From contig NZ_FOYF01000002.1 of the NCBI RefSeq assembly GCF_900115925.1, forward strand, positions 186,001 through 250,000: a DNA stretch of 64,000 bases, written 5' to 3'. The notes under the pieces were generated by a model. The model did no database searches and was not told the origin of the DNA. It was given only the letters and a program-made list of their open reading frames with translations. This DNA comes from Bacillus sp. cl95 (GTDB lineage: Bacteria; Bacillota; Bacilli; Bacillales; Cytobacillaceae). Positions 17,190-24,666 of this stretch are shown piece after piece (positions within the stretch are counted from its first letter, which is position 1; every line of letters starts with the position of its first letter). The position numbers were made by a program, and so were the translations under genes.

Positions 17190-18419
17190 ATGGGACTAGT
17201 AGTCCAAAAGTTTGGTGGAACTTCTGTGGGGAATACGGAGAGAATCCAAAATGTTGCTCAACGCGTAATTGAAGAAAAAAATCGTGGGAATGATGTAGTT
17301 GTTGTCGTATCGGCTATGGGAAAAACAACAGATCATCTTGTAACGATGGCAAAAGAGATTTCAAGCCAGCCGAATAAGCGTGAAATGGATATGCTGTTAA
17401 CGACCGGTGAACAAATCACCATTTCTCTATTGGCAATGGCATTACAGGAAAAGGGCGTAGAGGCAATTTCCTTCACAGGTTGGCAGGCGGGAATTCAAAC
17501 TGAAGCCATCCACGGAAATTCGCGAATAGCCAATATCGATATTGGTGCGGTCAAAGATCAGCTTTCTAGTGGAAAGGTTGTCGTAGTCGCTGGATTTCAG
17601 GGAGTAACAGAGAACGGAGAAATTACCACTTTAGGACGTGGCGGTTCCGATACGACTGCTGTAGCTCTTGCCGCTGCTCTTTCAGCGGATAAATGTGACA
17701 TTTATACAGATGTAACAGGCGTTTTCACAACAGATCCCCGTTATGTGAAGGAAGCAAGAAAATTATTGTCCGTATCCTATGATGAAATGCTTGAACTTGC
17801 AAATCTAGGTGCAGGAGTCCTTCATCCAAGAGCAGTAGAGTTTGCGAAAAATTATAAAGTGGCACTTGAGGTTCGTTCTAGCCTTGAAAAGGTTGAGGGC
17901 ACCATGATAGAGGAGGAAGCTTCAATGGAACAAAATTTAGTTGTCCGCGGTGTAGCATTTGAAGATGAAATTACACGAGTAACGGTACTTGGTTTACCGA
18001 ACTCATTGGCAAGCTTGTCGACTATTTTTACGACACTAGCGCGCCATCAAATAAATGTGGATATTATCATTCAAAGCACAACTAGTGAAAAATCGGCGAA
18101 CTTGTCTTTCTCCATTAAAACAGAAGATTTGCAGGAAACGCTTGACGTATTAAACAGCAATCAACATATCCTTCAATTCGAAAATATCGAATCTGAACAA
18201 GGACTTGCGAAAGTTTCTATTGTTGGATCTGGTATGATTTCAAATCCAGGTGTGGCAGCTGAAATGTTTGAGGTTCTTGCGCAACAACAAATTCAAGTAA
18301 AAATGGTTAGTACATCTGAAATTAAAGTATCGACAGTGGTAAACCAGGAAGACATGCTTAATGCGGTTCAAGCATTGCATGAAGCTTTCCATCTATCGGA
18401 ATCACCAATAAACGCATAA
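17190..18419 (+). CDS. lysC: Aspartokinase (lysine-sensitive, alpha and beta subunits)
   Basis: 409-residue aspartate kinase, first step of the aspartate pathway to lysine, threonine, methionine and dipicolinate. The kinase domain has KFGGTSVG, TTGEQITISLL and GRGGSDTTAVALAAAL. Two ACT domains occupy about residues 255-400. Transcription is under the L-box. As in B. subtilis aspartokinase II, an internal start at codon 246 should give a separate beta subunit. A strong terminator follows and is shared with the convergent yslB. Confidence 0.95.
   Translation: MGLVVQKFGGTSVGNTERIQNVAQRVIEEKNRGNDVVVVVSAMGKTTDHLVTMAKEISSQPNKREMDMLLTTGEQITISLLAMALQEKGVEAISFTGWQAGIQTEAIHGNSRIANIDIGAVKDQLSSGKVVVVAGFQGVTENGEITTLGRGGSDTTAVALAAALSADKCDIYTDVTGVFTTDPRYVKEARKLLSVSYDEMLELANLGAGVLHPRAVEFAKNYKVALEVRSSLEKVEGTMIEEEASMEQNLVVRGVAFEDEITRVTVLGLPNSLASLSTIFTTLARHQINVDIIIQSTTSEKSANLSFSIKTEDLQETLDVLNSNQHILQFENIESEQGLAKVSIVGSGMISNPGVAAEMFEVLAQQQIQVKMVSTSEIKVSTVVNQEDMLNAVQALHEAFHLSESPINA
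17911..17927 (+). promoter_or_regulatory. Internal ribosome site and start for lysC beta subunit
   Basis: AGGAGG at 17911-17916 is followed eight bases later by an in-frame ATG at 17925, codon 246. This equals the known internal start of B. subtilis lysC and would produce a 164-residue regulatory (ACT-domain) subunit. Confidence 0.85.
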
Positions 18420-18421
18420 AA

Positions 18422-18456
18422 AAGAAGCCTTCATTGACCGATGAAGGCTTCTTTTG
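18422..18456. terminator. Bidirectional terminator between lysC and yslB
   Basis: Perfect 13-bp stem AAGAAGCCTTCAT / ATGAAGGCTTCTT, with T-runs on the plus side and an A-run upstream that serves the minus strand. Confidence 0.88.
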
Positions 18457-18469
18457 CTAGCTGCAATAG

Positions 18470-18922
18470 TTATGTTGTTTGATCTTTCTTATCCCATTTA
18501 ACTGTAAAGACGGCCTTATATCCCTTCTTTGCCGGGTGTTCGTAAGCTTCTGTAATCGTTTCTTTATGATATTCGATTTGTTGAGCAAGGAATCCAGCTT
18601 CAAGTTGGAAGAAGTGCTCAGCCTTTGTGGAATTTCTTGAAGAAAGTAATGGACTTACCAATTCGAATTCCATTTCACTTTTTGTTTCTTTTTTTAAGAT
18701 GAGTGTTCCCCATGATGCTTTTTCATAAAAGTCGATAATTTCGTCCATCGTTTGCAACGGGTATTTTCGTGCCAATCTCTTTCCCGCCCAGTATAAAATT
18801 TCAGGTGTGTTTTTACCTAAAAGTTCCGGCAATAGAGTATCACGAAGCAATTCATAGCCAAACTTTGAGATGGTTGCCGGCATGTCAGTCGCAGTTTGTT
18901 CAGTTGATGTTAAGTTGCTCAA
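18470..18922 (-). CDS. yslB: YslB-family (DUF2507) protein
   Basis: 150-residue soluble protein of unknown function, matching B. subtilis YslB in size, position and opposite orientation between lysC and sdhC. It contains YELLRDTLLPELLGK and a later LARKYPLQTMDEIIDFYEKA segment typical of the family. Translation starts at TTG 18922 with AGAGGGGAT upstream. The alpha/beta composition resembles V4R/4VR-type ligand-binding proteins, but no ligand can be named. A TATAAT-like -10 on the minus strand is at 18948-18953. Confidence 0.82.
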   Translation of the reverse strand: MSNLTSTEQTATDMPATISKFGYELLRDTLLPELLGKNTPEILYWAGKRLARKYPLQTMDEIIDFYEKASWGTLILKKETKSEMEFELVSPLLSSRNSTKAEHFFQLEAGFLAQQIEYHKETITEAYEHPAKKGYKAVFTVKWDKKDQTT

Positions 18923-18953
18923 GCGTATCCCCTCTTTCTATCACTCTATTATA

Positions 18954-19324
18954 TACATTCGTCCCGGGAAATTCAGAACTATTTTCTGTTAAATTTGTGT
19001 AACAGGGTGTATGAAATTTCGTTATTTTAGTATACCTGAGATGTACTATCTCTAAAACATTTTTCATAAAAAACCAAATGCGAATTTTCAAAAATATGTA
19101 GCCTTTCATGATATCAATATATTTAAAAGATTTCATTTTTTATAAAATATTTATGTATACGTTTTCTTGACGCTCTATCATGATGGGAGTAAAATGAACA
19201 TGTCACATAATTGTAAAAAATGAGGATTTACTTTTTAAGGTGATGAAGGGTTTCTCTGCCTTCTTCGGAATTATAGCAGAGTATGAATCTTTGTGCTGTT
19301 TTTAACATTTAAGGGGGTAAATTT
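18954..19324 (+). promoter_or_regulatory. sdhCAB upstream region with SigA promoter
   Basis: A 370-base AT-rich gap. TTGACG (19167-19172), 17 bases, TAAAAT (19190-19195) form a good SigA promoter, leaving a leader of about 120 bases. The leader contains a small hairpin TCTCTGC...GCAGAG (about 19253-19281) and ends in AAGGGGG before the start. In B. subtilis sdh is repressed post-transcriptionally by the FsrA sRNA; I could not identify a pairing site by eye. I see no gene in the gap. Confidence 0.6.
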
Positions 19325-19936
19325 ATGGCTGGTAACCGAGAGTTTTTTTATCGCAGACTGCACTCATTGCTAGGAGTTATTCCTGTTGGATTATTCCTTG
19401 TTCAGCATCTTGTAGTCAATCATTTTGCTACAGGGGGAGAAGAGTCTTTTAACAAAGCAGCAGGATTTATGGAACATCTTCCTTTCCGTTTCGTCCTTGA
19501 GACTTTTATTATTTTCCTGCCATTATTGTTTCATGCACTCTATGGACTTTATATTGCTTTCACGGCTAAAAATAACACTAGCAGATTCGGTTTCTTCCGA
19601 AATTGGATGTTCACGCTACAACGTGTTTCGGGTGTTATCACTTTAGTATTCGTAACTTGGCACGTTTGGGAAACAAGAGTTGCGGCAGCATTCGGCACAA
19701 AAGTCAATTTCGACATGATGGAAAACATTTTGTCTAATCCTTTCATGTTCTGGTTTTACATTGTGGGTGTTATCTCGACAATTTTCCACTTTGCTAACGG
19801 ACTATGGTCATTCATGGTAAGCTGGGGAATCACTGTAACACCAAGATCACAAAAGATTGCTACATATGTTACATTAGGAATTTTCGTGGCTCTTTCAATC
19901 GTAGGAGTTCGCGCATTACTTGCATTCACTATCTAA
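19325..19936 (+). CDS. sdhC: Succinate dehydrogenase cytochrome b558 subunit
   Basis: 203-residue membrane anchor with five helices that binds two haems b and carries electrons from SdhB to menaquinone. It matches the Bacillus type: NREFFYRRLHSLLGVIPVG at the start, the histidines of helix 1 and 2 (QHLVVNHF, LLFHALYGLY), TWHVWETR in helix 3 and IFHFANGLW in helix 4. It heads sdhCAB and is separated from sdhA by 143 bases that contain a short repeat element. Confidence 0.95.
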   Translation: MAGNREFFYRRLHSLLGVIPVGLFLVQHLVVNHFATGGEESFNKAAGFMEHLPFRFVLETFIIFLPLLFHALYGLYIAFTAKNNTSRFGFFRNWMFTLQRVSGVITLVFVTWHVWETRVAAAFGTKVNFDMMENILSNPFMFWFYIVGVISTIFHFANGLWSFMVSWGITVTPRSQKIATYVTLGIFVALSIVGVRALLAFTI

Positions 19937-20016
19937 GCTTTAGAAAATTATTCATTAATATGAAAAATAGTAGGATTAGAGCTTTTTATCACGATACGAA
20001 TTTTAACTAAGAAAAT

Positions 20017-20058
20017 TGTCTAGCTTCAGCGCCGAATGCGGGGCGCTTGCGCTTTTCT
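20017..20058 (+). repeat. Truncated short dispersed repeat in sdhC-sdhA gap
   Basis: TGTCTAGCTTCAGCGCC followed by GGGGCGCTTGCGCTTTTC matches the two ends of a repeat common in Bacillus-group genomes, with most of the centre lost. GCGCC/GGCGC can form a hairpin. A second copy is at 50681-50703. Confidence 0.6.
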
Positions 20059-20079
20059 TAATAGAGGGAGTGAGTCACA

Positions 20080-21840
20080 ATGAGTAAGGGCAAGGTGATT
20101 GTTGTCGGTGGCGGTTTGGCCGGCTTAATGGCAACTATTAAGGTTGCAGAATCGGGAACTCCGGTCGAACTGTTTTCACTTGTACCAGTGAAACGTTCAC
20201 ACTCTGTATGTGCACAGGGTGGAATTAACGGAGCTGTTAATACAAAGGGTGAAGGTGACTCTCCATGGGAGCACTTTGATGATTCAGTTTACGGAGGAGA
20301 CTTCTTGGCGAATCAGCCGCCAGTAAAGGCAATGTGTGAAGCGGCACCAGGAATCATCCACTTATTAGACCGTATGGGTGTTATGTTCAACCGTACGCCA
20401 GAAGGACTACTAGACTTCCGCCGCTTTGGGGGAACACAGCATCACCGTACAGCATTCGCAGGCGCAACTACAGGACAGCAGCTTCTTTATGCTCTTGATG
20501 AGCAAGTTCGCCGTTATGAAGTGGCAGGCCTTGTTACTAAATACGAGGGCTGGGAATTCCTTGGAGCTGTTGTGGACGACGAAGGCATTTGCCGTGGGGT
20601 TGTCGCTCAGAATCTTACATCTATGGAAATCAAGTCTTTCGCGGGTGACGCTGTAATTATGGCAACGGGCGGACCTGGAATTATTTTTGGTAAGTCAACG
20701 AACTCTGTTATCAACACAGGTGCTGCTGCATCGATCGTTTATCAACAGGGTGCTTACTATGCAAACGGTGAATTCATTCAAATTCACCCTACAGCAATTC
20801 CTGGAGATGACAAGCTTCGTCTTATGAGTGAATCTGCTCGTGGTGAAGGTGGCCGTGTATGGACATATAAAGACGGTAAGCCATGGTATTTCCTTGAAGA
20901 GAAATATCCAGCTTACGGGAACCTTGTTCCACGTGATATTGCAACTCGTGAAATTTTTGACGTTTGCGTTGAGCAGAAGCTCGGGATCAATGGCGAAAAC
21001 ATGGTATACCTTGATCTTTCCCATAAAGATCCTAAGGAATTAGATATTAAACTAGGCGGAATCATCGAGATCTATGAAAAATTCATGGGTGACGATCCGC
21101 GTAAAGTTCCAATGAAAATATTCCCGGCTGTTCATTATTCAATGGGCGGACTTTGGGTTGATTATGATCAAATGACAAACATCCCTGGCTTGTTTGCAGC
21201 TGGTGAGTGTGACTATTCTCAACATGGTGCAAACCGTCTAGGTGCTAACTCACTTCTATCTGCGATTTACGGTGGTATGGTTGCAGGTCCAAATGCGGTT
21301 CGATACATTGGCGGACTTGAAAAAAGTTCTCACGCAGTATCATCATCCGTATTTGAGAACCATGTAAGACAAGAAGAAGCTAAGTGGAACTCAATCATGA
21401 GTCTAAATGGTAATGAAAATGCTTATATCCTTCACAAAGAGTTGGGTGAATGGATGACTGACAACGTAACAGTTGTACGTCACAACGATAAGCTATTGAA
21501 AACAGATGAGAAGATTGTTGAACTTCTTGAGCGTTATCAAAAAATCAACATCAACGATACAGCGAAATGGAGCAATCAAGGGGCAGTATTTACTCGCCAA
21601 CTTCAAAACATGCTTCAATTAGCTCGTGTTATTACAATTGGTGCCTACAATCGTAATGAAAGCCGTGGTGCTCATTACAAGCCGGAATTCCCAGAAAGAA
21701 ATGATGAGGAATTCTTAAAGACAACAATGGCAAAATTTGTGGATGCTTCTTCAGCACCTGAATTCCATTACGAAGATGTAGATACTTCATTAATTCAGCC
21801 GCGTAAGCGTGACTATTCTAAAACGAAAAAAGGGGAGTAG
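20080..21840 (+). CDS. sdhA: Succinate dehydrogenase flavoprotein subunit
   Basis: 586-residue FAD-containing catalytic subunit that oxidises succinate to fumarate in the TCA cycle. The FAD-binding GGGLAGLMA is at the N-terminus. The covalent-flavin histidine lies in RSHSVCAQGG. Substrate-site residues are in QHHRTAFAGATTGQQ, and HGANRLGANSLLSA is near residue 385. Length and sequence fit the Bacillus type. GAGGGAG precedes ATG 20080. sdhB follows after six bases. Confidence 0.96.
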   Translation: MSKGKVIVVGGGLAGLMATIKVAESGTPVELFSLVPVKRSHSVCAQGGINGAVNTKGEGDSPWEHFDDSVYGGDFLANQPPVKAMCEAAPGIIHLLDRMGVMFNRTPEGLLDFRRFGGTQHHRTAFAGATTGQQLLYALDEQVRRYEVAGLVTKYEGWEFLGAVVDDEGICRGVVAQNLTSMEIKSFAGDAVIMATGGPGIIFGKSTNSVINTGAAASIVYQQGAYYANGEFIQIHPTAIPGDDKLRLMSESARGEGGRVWTYKDGKPWYFLEEKYPAYGNLVPRDIATREIFDVCVEQKLGINGENMVYLDLSHKDPKELDIKLGGIIEIYEKFMGDDPRKVPMKIFPAVHYSMGGLWVDYDQMTNIPGLFAAGECDYSQHGANRLGANSLLSAIYGGMVAGPNAVRYIGGLEKSSHAVSSSVFENHVRQEEAKWNSIMSLNGNENAYILHKELGEWMTDNVTVVRHNDKLLKTDEKIVELLERYQKININDTAKWSNQGAVFTRQLQNMLQLARVITIGAYNRNESRGAHYKPEFPERNDEEFLKTTMAKFVDASSAPEFHYEDVDTSLIQPRKRDYSKTKKGE

Positions 21841-21846
21841 AAAGGC

Positions 21847-22605
21847 ATGTCTGAGAAAACAGTGAAATTTATTATTACCCGTCAAGATCGCCCTGACTCT
21901 GCCCCTTATCAGGAAGAGTTTGAATTAGCTTACCGTCCAAACATGAACGTTATTTCTGCATTGATGGAAATCCGCAGAAACCCTGTAAATGCTAAAGGTA
22001 AAGACTCAACACCAATTACTTGGGATATGAACTGCTTGGAGGAAGTTTGTGGGGCATGTTCGATGGTCATTAATGGCAAGCCGCGTCAATCATGTACAGC
22101 ACTTGTTGACCAACTAGAACAGCCAATCCGCCTTGAGCCAATGCGTACTTTCCCTGTCGTTCGTGACTTGCAGGTAGACCGCAGCCGCATGTTCGATAGC
22201 TTAAAGAAAGTGAAGGCTTGGATTCCAATTGATGGTACTTACGATTTAGGACCTGGACCACGTATGCCTGAAAAGAAACGTCAATGGGCATATGAATTGT
22301 CTAAGTGTATGACTTGTGGTGTCTGCTTAGAGGCTTGTCCAAATGTTAACAGCAAGTCAAACTTCATTGGACCTGCGCCATTATCTCAAGTTCGCTTATT
22401 CAACGCACATCCAACTGGTGAAATGAATAAATCCGAACGTTTAGACGCTATCATGGGTGACGGAGGGTTAGCAAACTGCGGTAACTCTCAAAACTGTGTT
22501 CAATCTTGTCCAAAAGGAATTCCTTTGACAACTTCGATCGCGGCTCTAAACCGTGATACTACGTTCCAATCATTTAAAAACTTCTTCGGTAGCGATCAAG
22601 TATAA
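21847..22605 (+). CDS. sdhB: Succinate dehydrogenase iron-sulfur subunit
   Basis: 252-residue subunit that relays electrons from FAD to cytochrome b558. The plant-type [2Fe-2S] ligands are in CLEEVCGACSM and the later SC of RQSC. The [4Fe-4S]/[3Fe-4S] ligands are in CMTCGVCLEACP and CGNSQNCVQSCPKGIP. It is the last gene of sdhCAB and is followed by a terminator. In B. subtilis ysmA and gerE would come next; here 7.8 kb of other genes intervene. Confidence 0.96.
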   Translation: MSEKTVKFIITRQDRPDSAPYQEEFELAYRPNMNVISALMEIRRNPVNAKGKDSTPITWDMNCLEEVCGACSMVINGKPRQSCTALVDQLEQPIRLEPMRTFPVVRDLQVDRSRMFDSLKKVKAWIPIDGTYDLGPGPRMPEKKRQWAYELSKCMTCGVCLEACPNVNSKSNFIGPAPLSQVRLFNAHPTGEMNKSERLDAIMGDGGLANCGNSQNCVQSCPKGIPLTTSIAALNRDTTFQSFKNFFGSDQV

Positions 22606-22614
22606 TTAAGACGA

Positions 22615-22655
22615 AAAACCTCTTTTCCGTTTGGGAAAGAGGTTTTCTTTTTTTA
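22615..22655 (+). terminator. Terminator after sdhCAB
   Basis: AAAACCTCTTT / AAAGAGGTTTT stem with an apical CC/GG extension, followed by CTTTTTTT. Confidence 0.85.
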
Positions 22656-22656
22656 G

Positions 22657-22820
22657 GCTATGTTAAATGTGCCTGTTGATTTCCGCGGGCGGTCGGGGAG
22701 CCTCCTCGTCGCTTTGCTCCTGCGGGGTCTCCCCTGACACGCTTCTCCCGCAGGAGTCTTCGTGCCTTGCGCTCCAATTAACATTGTTCAAAAATCAACA
22801 TTAAACCTTATCAGAGCCTT
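22657..22820. repeat. Full-length GC-rich dispersed element, copy A
   Basis: Element bounded by GGCTATGTTAA and CAGAGCC, with inner GTTGATTT / AAATCAAC inverted ends. It has a GC-rich core: GAGCCTCCTCGTCGCTTT then GCTCCTGCGGGGTCTC at 22698-22731. The same core occurs inverted at 45618-45652. The GCAGGAG/CTCCTGC segments allow a large hairpin. It has no coding capacity and is far richer in G+C than its surroundings. It fills most of the 332-base gap between sdhB and the next gene, at the left edge of the sortase/amylopullulanase insertion. Confidence 0.8.
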
Positions 22821-22937
22821 TTTTAAAAAGTCTGTAATTACTTTTTCGAGTACTTGAAAGTAGGAAAACTTGTAGGGTCTAGAGAATTAATTAATCTAAC
22901 ATATTATTAAAGGATAATTCATTTAAAGGGGATTCTT

Positions 22938-23711
22938 ATGGAATACAAGATTGTATTTTTCGATGTGGATGGAACGATTACGCATCATGAAGACGGAAGT
23001 ATCTCAACAAAAACAAAAGAAGCAATAAAAGAATTAAAAAACAAAGGCATAAAGGTAGTTGCTGCAACAGGAAGGCCATTATCTTTGTGTGAAGAAATAA
23101 GAGAATTAGGAATTGATACTTTCATCACGGCAAATGGTGGGTATGCAAAGCATAATCAAAATGTGATTCATAAAGTACCGATGAATCAAGAAATAGTCAA
23201 AGAAGTATTGGAATTTGCGTACAATGAGAATCATGGCCTATCATTTTTTACTGAAGAATTTAGTATGAACGGTGTAAAAGATATCGAAATCCTAAAGGCT
23301 TTGAAAGAAACTTTGTCATTGAATGATTATCCGGTGATAAAGGAAATGATTCATCAGGAGGAAATATACTTGATGTGTTTATATGCAAATGACGAAACAG
23401 TTGAGAAATACATGGACAACTTTCCGTATCTCACTTTTCAGAGATGGCACCCTTATGTACTTAATGTATTACAGGAGGAGATTTCTAAATCCTTAGCAAT
23501 CATTAAAGTCTTGCAGTATTTCAATATTGATAAATCAGAGGCCATTGCATTTGGTGATGGAGAGAATGATATCGACATGCTGGAATTAGTAGGACTCGGT
23601 ATAGCCATGGGAAATGGGAATGAAAAATTAAAAAAAGTAGCCGATTTCGTAACGAAGAAGTCGAGTGAAGACGGAATTGAGTTTGCATTACAACATTATG
23701 GAATCATATAA
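22938..23711 (+). CDS. Cof-type HAD-superfamily phosphatase (YkrA-like)
   Basis: 257-residue haloacid-dehalogenase phosphatase. Motif I is FFDVDGTI, motif II ATGRP, and motif III/IV AFGDGENDIDML. A type IIB cap lies between about residues 85 and 190. Members hydrolyse small phosphorylated metabolites such as sugar phosphates or flavin nucleotides; the substrate here is unknown. It resembles B. subtilis YkrA in length and sequence. AAAGGGGA lies upstream of ATG 22938. It is transcribed alone in front of the sortase gene. Confidence 0.85.
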   Translation: MEYKIVFFDVDGTITHHEDGSISTKTKEAIKELKNKGIKVVAATGRPLSLCEEIRELGIDTFITANGGYAKHNQNVIHKVPMNQEIVKEVLEFAYNENHGLSFFTEEFSMNGVKDIEILKALKETLSLNDYPVIKEMIHQEEIYLMCLYANDETVEKYMDNFPYLTFQRWHPYVLNVLQEEISKSLAIIKVLQYFNIDKSEAIAFGDGENDIDMLELVGLGIAMGNGNEKLKKVADFVTKKSSEDGIEFALQHYGII

Positions 23712-23853
23712 ACGCGGTCTAGGGAGCTCTATTTTCACAAACAGATTAAATTACATTCCTTTAGTGTAGAGCCCATATGATAAAGAAATAATTTCCTATA
23801 TCTGCTATAATCATAGTAATTCATTACGACTATTAAGAGTGAGTGTGAGTGAA

Positions 23854-24438
23854 ATGAAATTTAAATCTCTTTTGCCTCTATTGTTTATTGTGGTTGGGAT
23901 AGTGATTATCGGTATAGGTGGCTGGCAAATCCTTGATTCAAAAACCCAGACAGAAGATTCTTTAGAAGTTGCTAAAAAAATTGTTGAAAAAAATTCGGAT
24001 CTTAAAGGTACCAAGAATAAGGACGATGAGCCGTTTACTCCTTTTGTTGGTGAAACGGTAGGTTTATTGGAGTTACCGCGCATAAAATCAGAGTTAGCAA
24101 TTATTGAAGGAACGGACGAGGATGATTTAAAAAAAGGTGTCGGACATTATAAAGGCTCCTACTATCCAGGAGAAAATGGTCAAATCGTTTTATCAGGCCA
24201 TCGTGATACTGTCTTTAGACGATTGGGAGAACTGAAAATTGGTGATCCTCTAAAAGTGAAAATGCCATATGGCAATTATGATTACGAAATCATTGGTACT
24301 AAAATTGTCGAGGCGGATGATACGAGTATCATTACACTCCAAAAAGAGAATGAAGAATTGGTCGTAACGACATGCTATCCTTTTTCATATGTAGGAGATG
24401 CTCCTCAGCGCTATATCATTTATGCAAAGAAAAAATGA
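23854..24438 (+). CDS. srtD: Class D sortase (YhcS type)
   Basis: About 194-residue membrane-bound transpeptidase with an N-terminal signal anchor (residues 4-26). The catalytic residues are His116 in SGHRDTVF, Cys174 in VTTCYPFSYVG and Arg186 in PQRYIIY. It closely matches B. subtilis YhcS, which anchors proteins with LPDTS-type sorting signals. The frame is open from GTG 23839, but ATG 23854 gives the usual N-terminus; neither has a strong ribosome site. No substrate with a C-terminal LPxTx signal is encoded nearby. The secreted amylopullulanase next to it lacks one. Confidence 0.9.
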   Translation: MKFKSLLPLLFIVVGIVIIGIGGWQILDSKTQTEDSLEVAKKIVEKNSDLKGTKNKDDEPFTPFVGETVGLLELPRIKSELAIIEGTDEDDLKKGVGHYKGSYYPGENGQIVLSGHRDTVFRRLGELKIGDPLKVKMPYGNYDYEIIGTKIVEADDTSIITLQKENEELVVTTCYPFSYVGDAPQRYIIYAKKK

Positions 24439-24450
24439 ATTCAATTATTT

Positions 24451-24477
24451 AACCATAGGAATCCTATGGTTTTTTTG
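24451..24477 (+). terminator. Terminator after the sortase gene
   Basis: AACCATAGG / CCTATGGTT stem with a three-base loop (or a looser, shorter pairing), followed by seven T. Confidence 0.8.
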
Positions 24478-24565
24478 TCGAAAAGGCAAACTAAAAAGTC
24501 GGAAAAACGCCTTCTTTTAGAATTGAATAAATAACACTAGAATGATAACCTTATATTAACTGTTG

Positions 24566-24579
24566 TGAAAGCGATTGCA
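24566..24579 (+). promoter_or_regulatory. CcpA cre site 1 upstream of amylopullulanase
   Basis: TGAAAGCGATTGCA matches the cre consensus TGWAANCGNTNWCA at all but one position. It lies 88 bases before the start codon, consistent with carbon catabolite repression of a starch-degrading enzyme. Confidence 0.75.
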
Positions 24580-24621
24580 TAAGCTTGATAGTTTATATAC
24601 AGTTATTTTTTTTCGCAAATG

Positions 24622-24635
24622 TGCAAACGTTTTCA
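24622..24635 (+). promoter_or_regulatory. CcpA cre site 2 upstream of amylopullulanase
   Basis: TGCAAACGTTTTCA differs from the cre consensus at one position. It is centred 56 bases after site 1, between it and the ribosome site AAGGAGG at 24652. I found no convincing -35/-10 pair around the two sites. Confidence 0.75.
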
Positions 24636-24666
24636 CTCTAGTAATATTTTGTAAGGAGGACCTCGG

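Noticed and set aside
22657-22820. GC-rich element as an insertion sequence
   Set aside because: Under 170 bp, no transposase reading frame, and no visible target duplication; at most a non-autonomous element.
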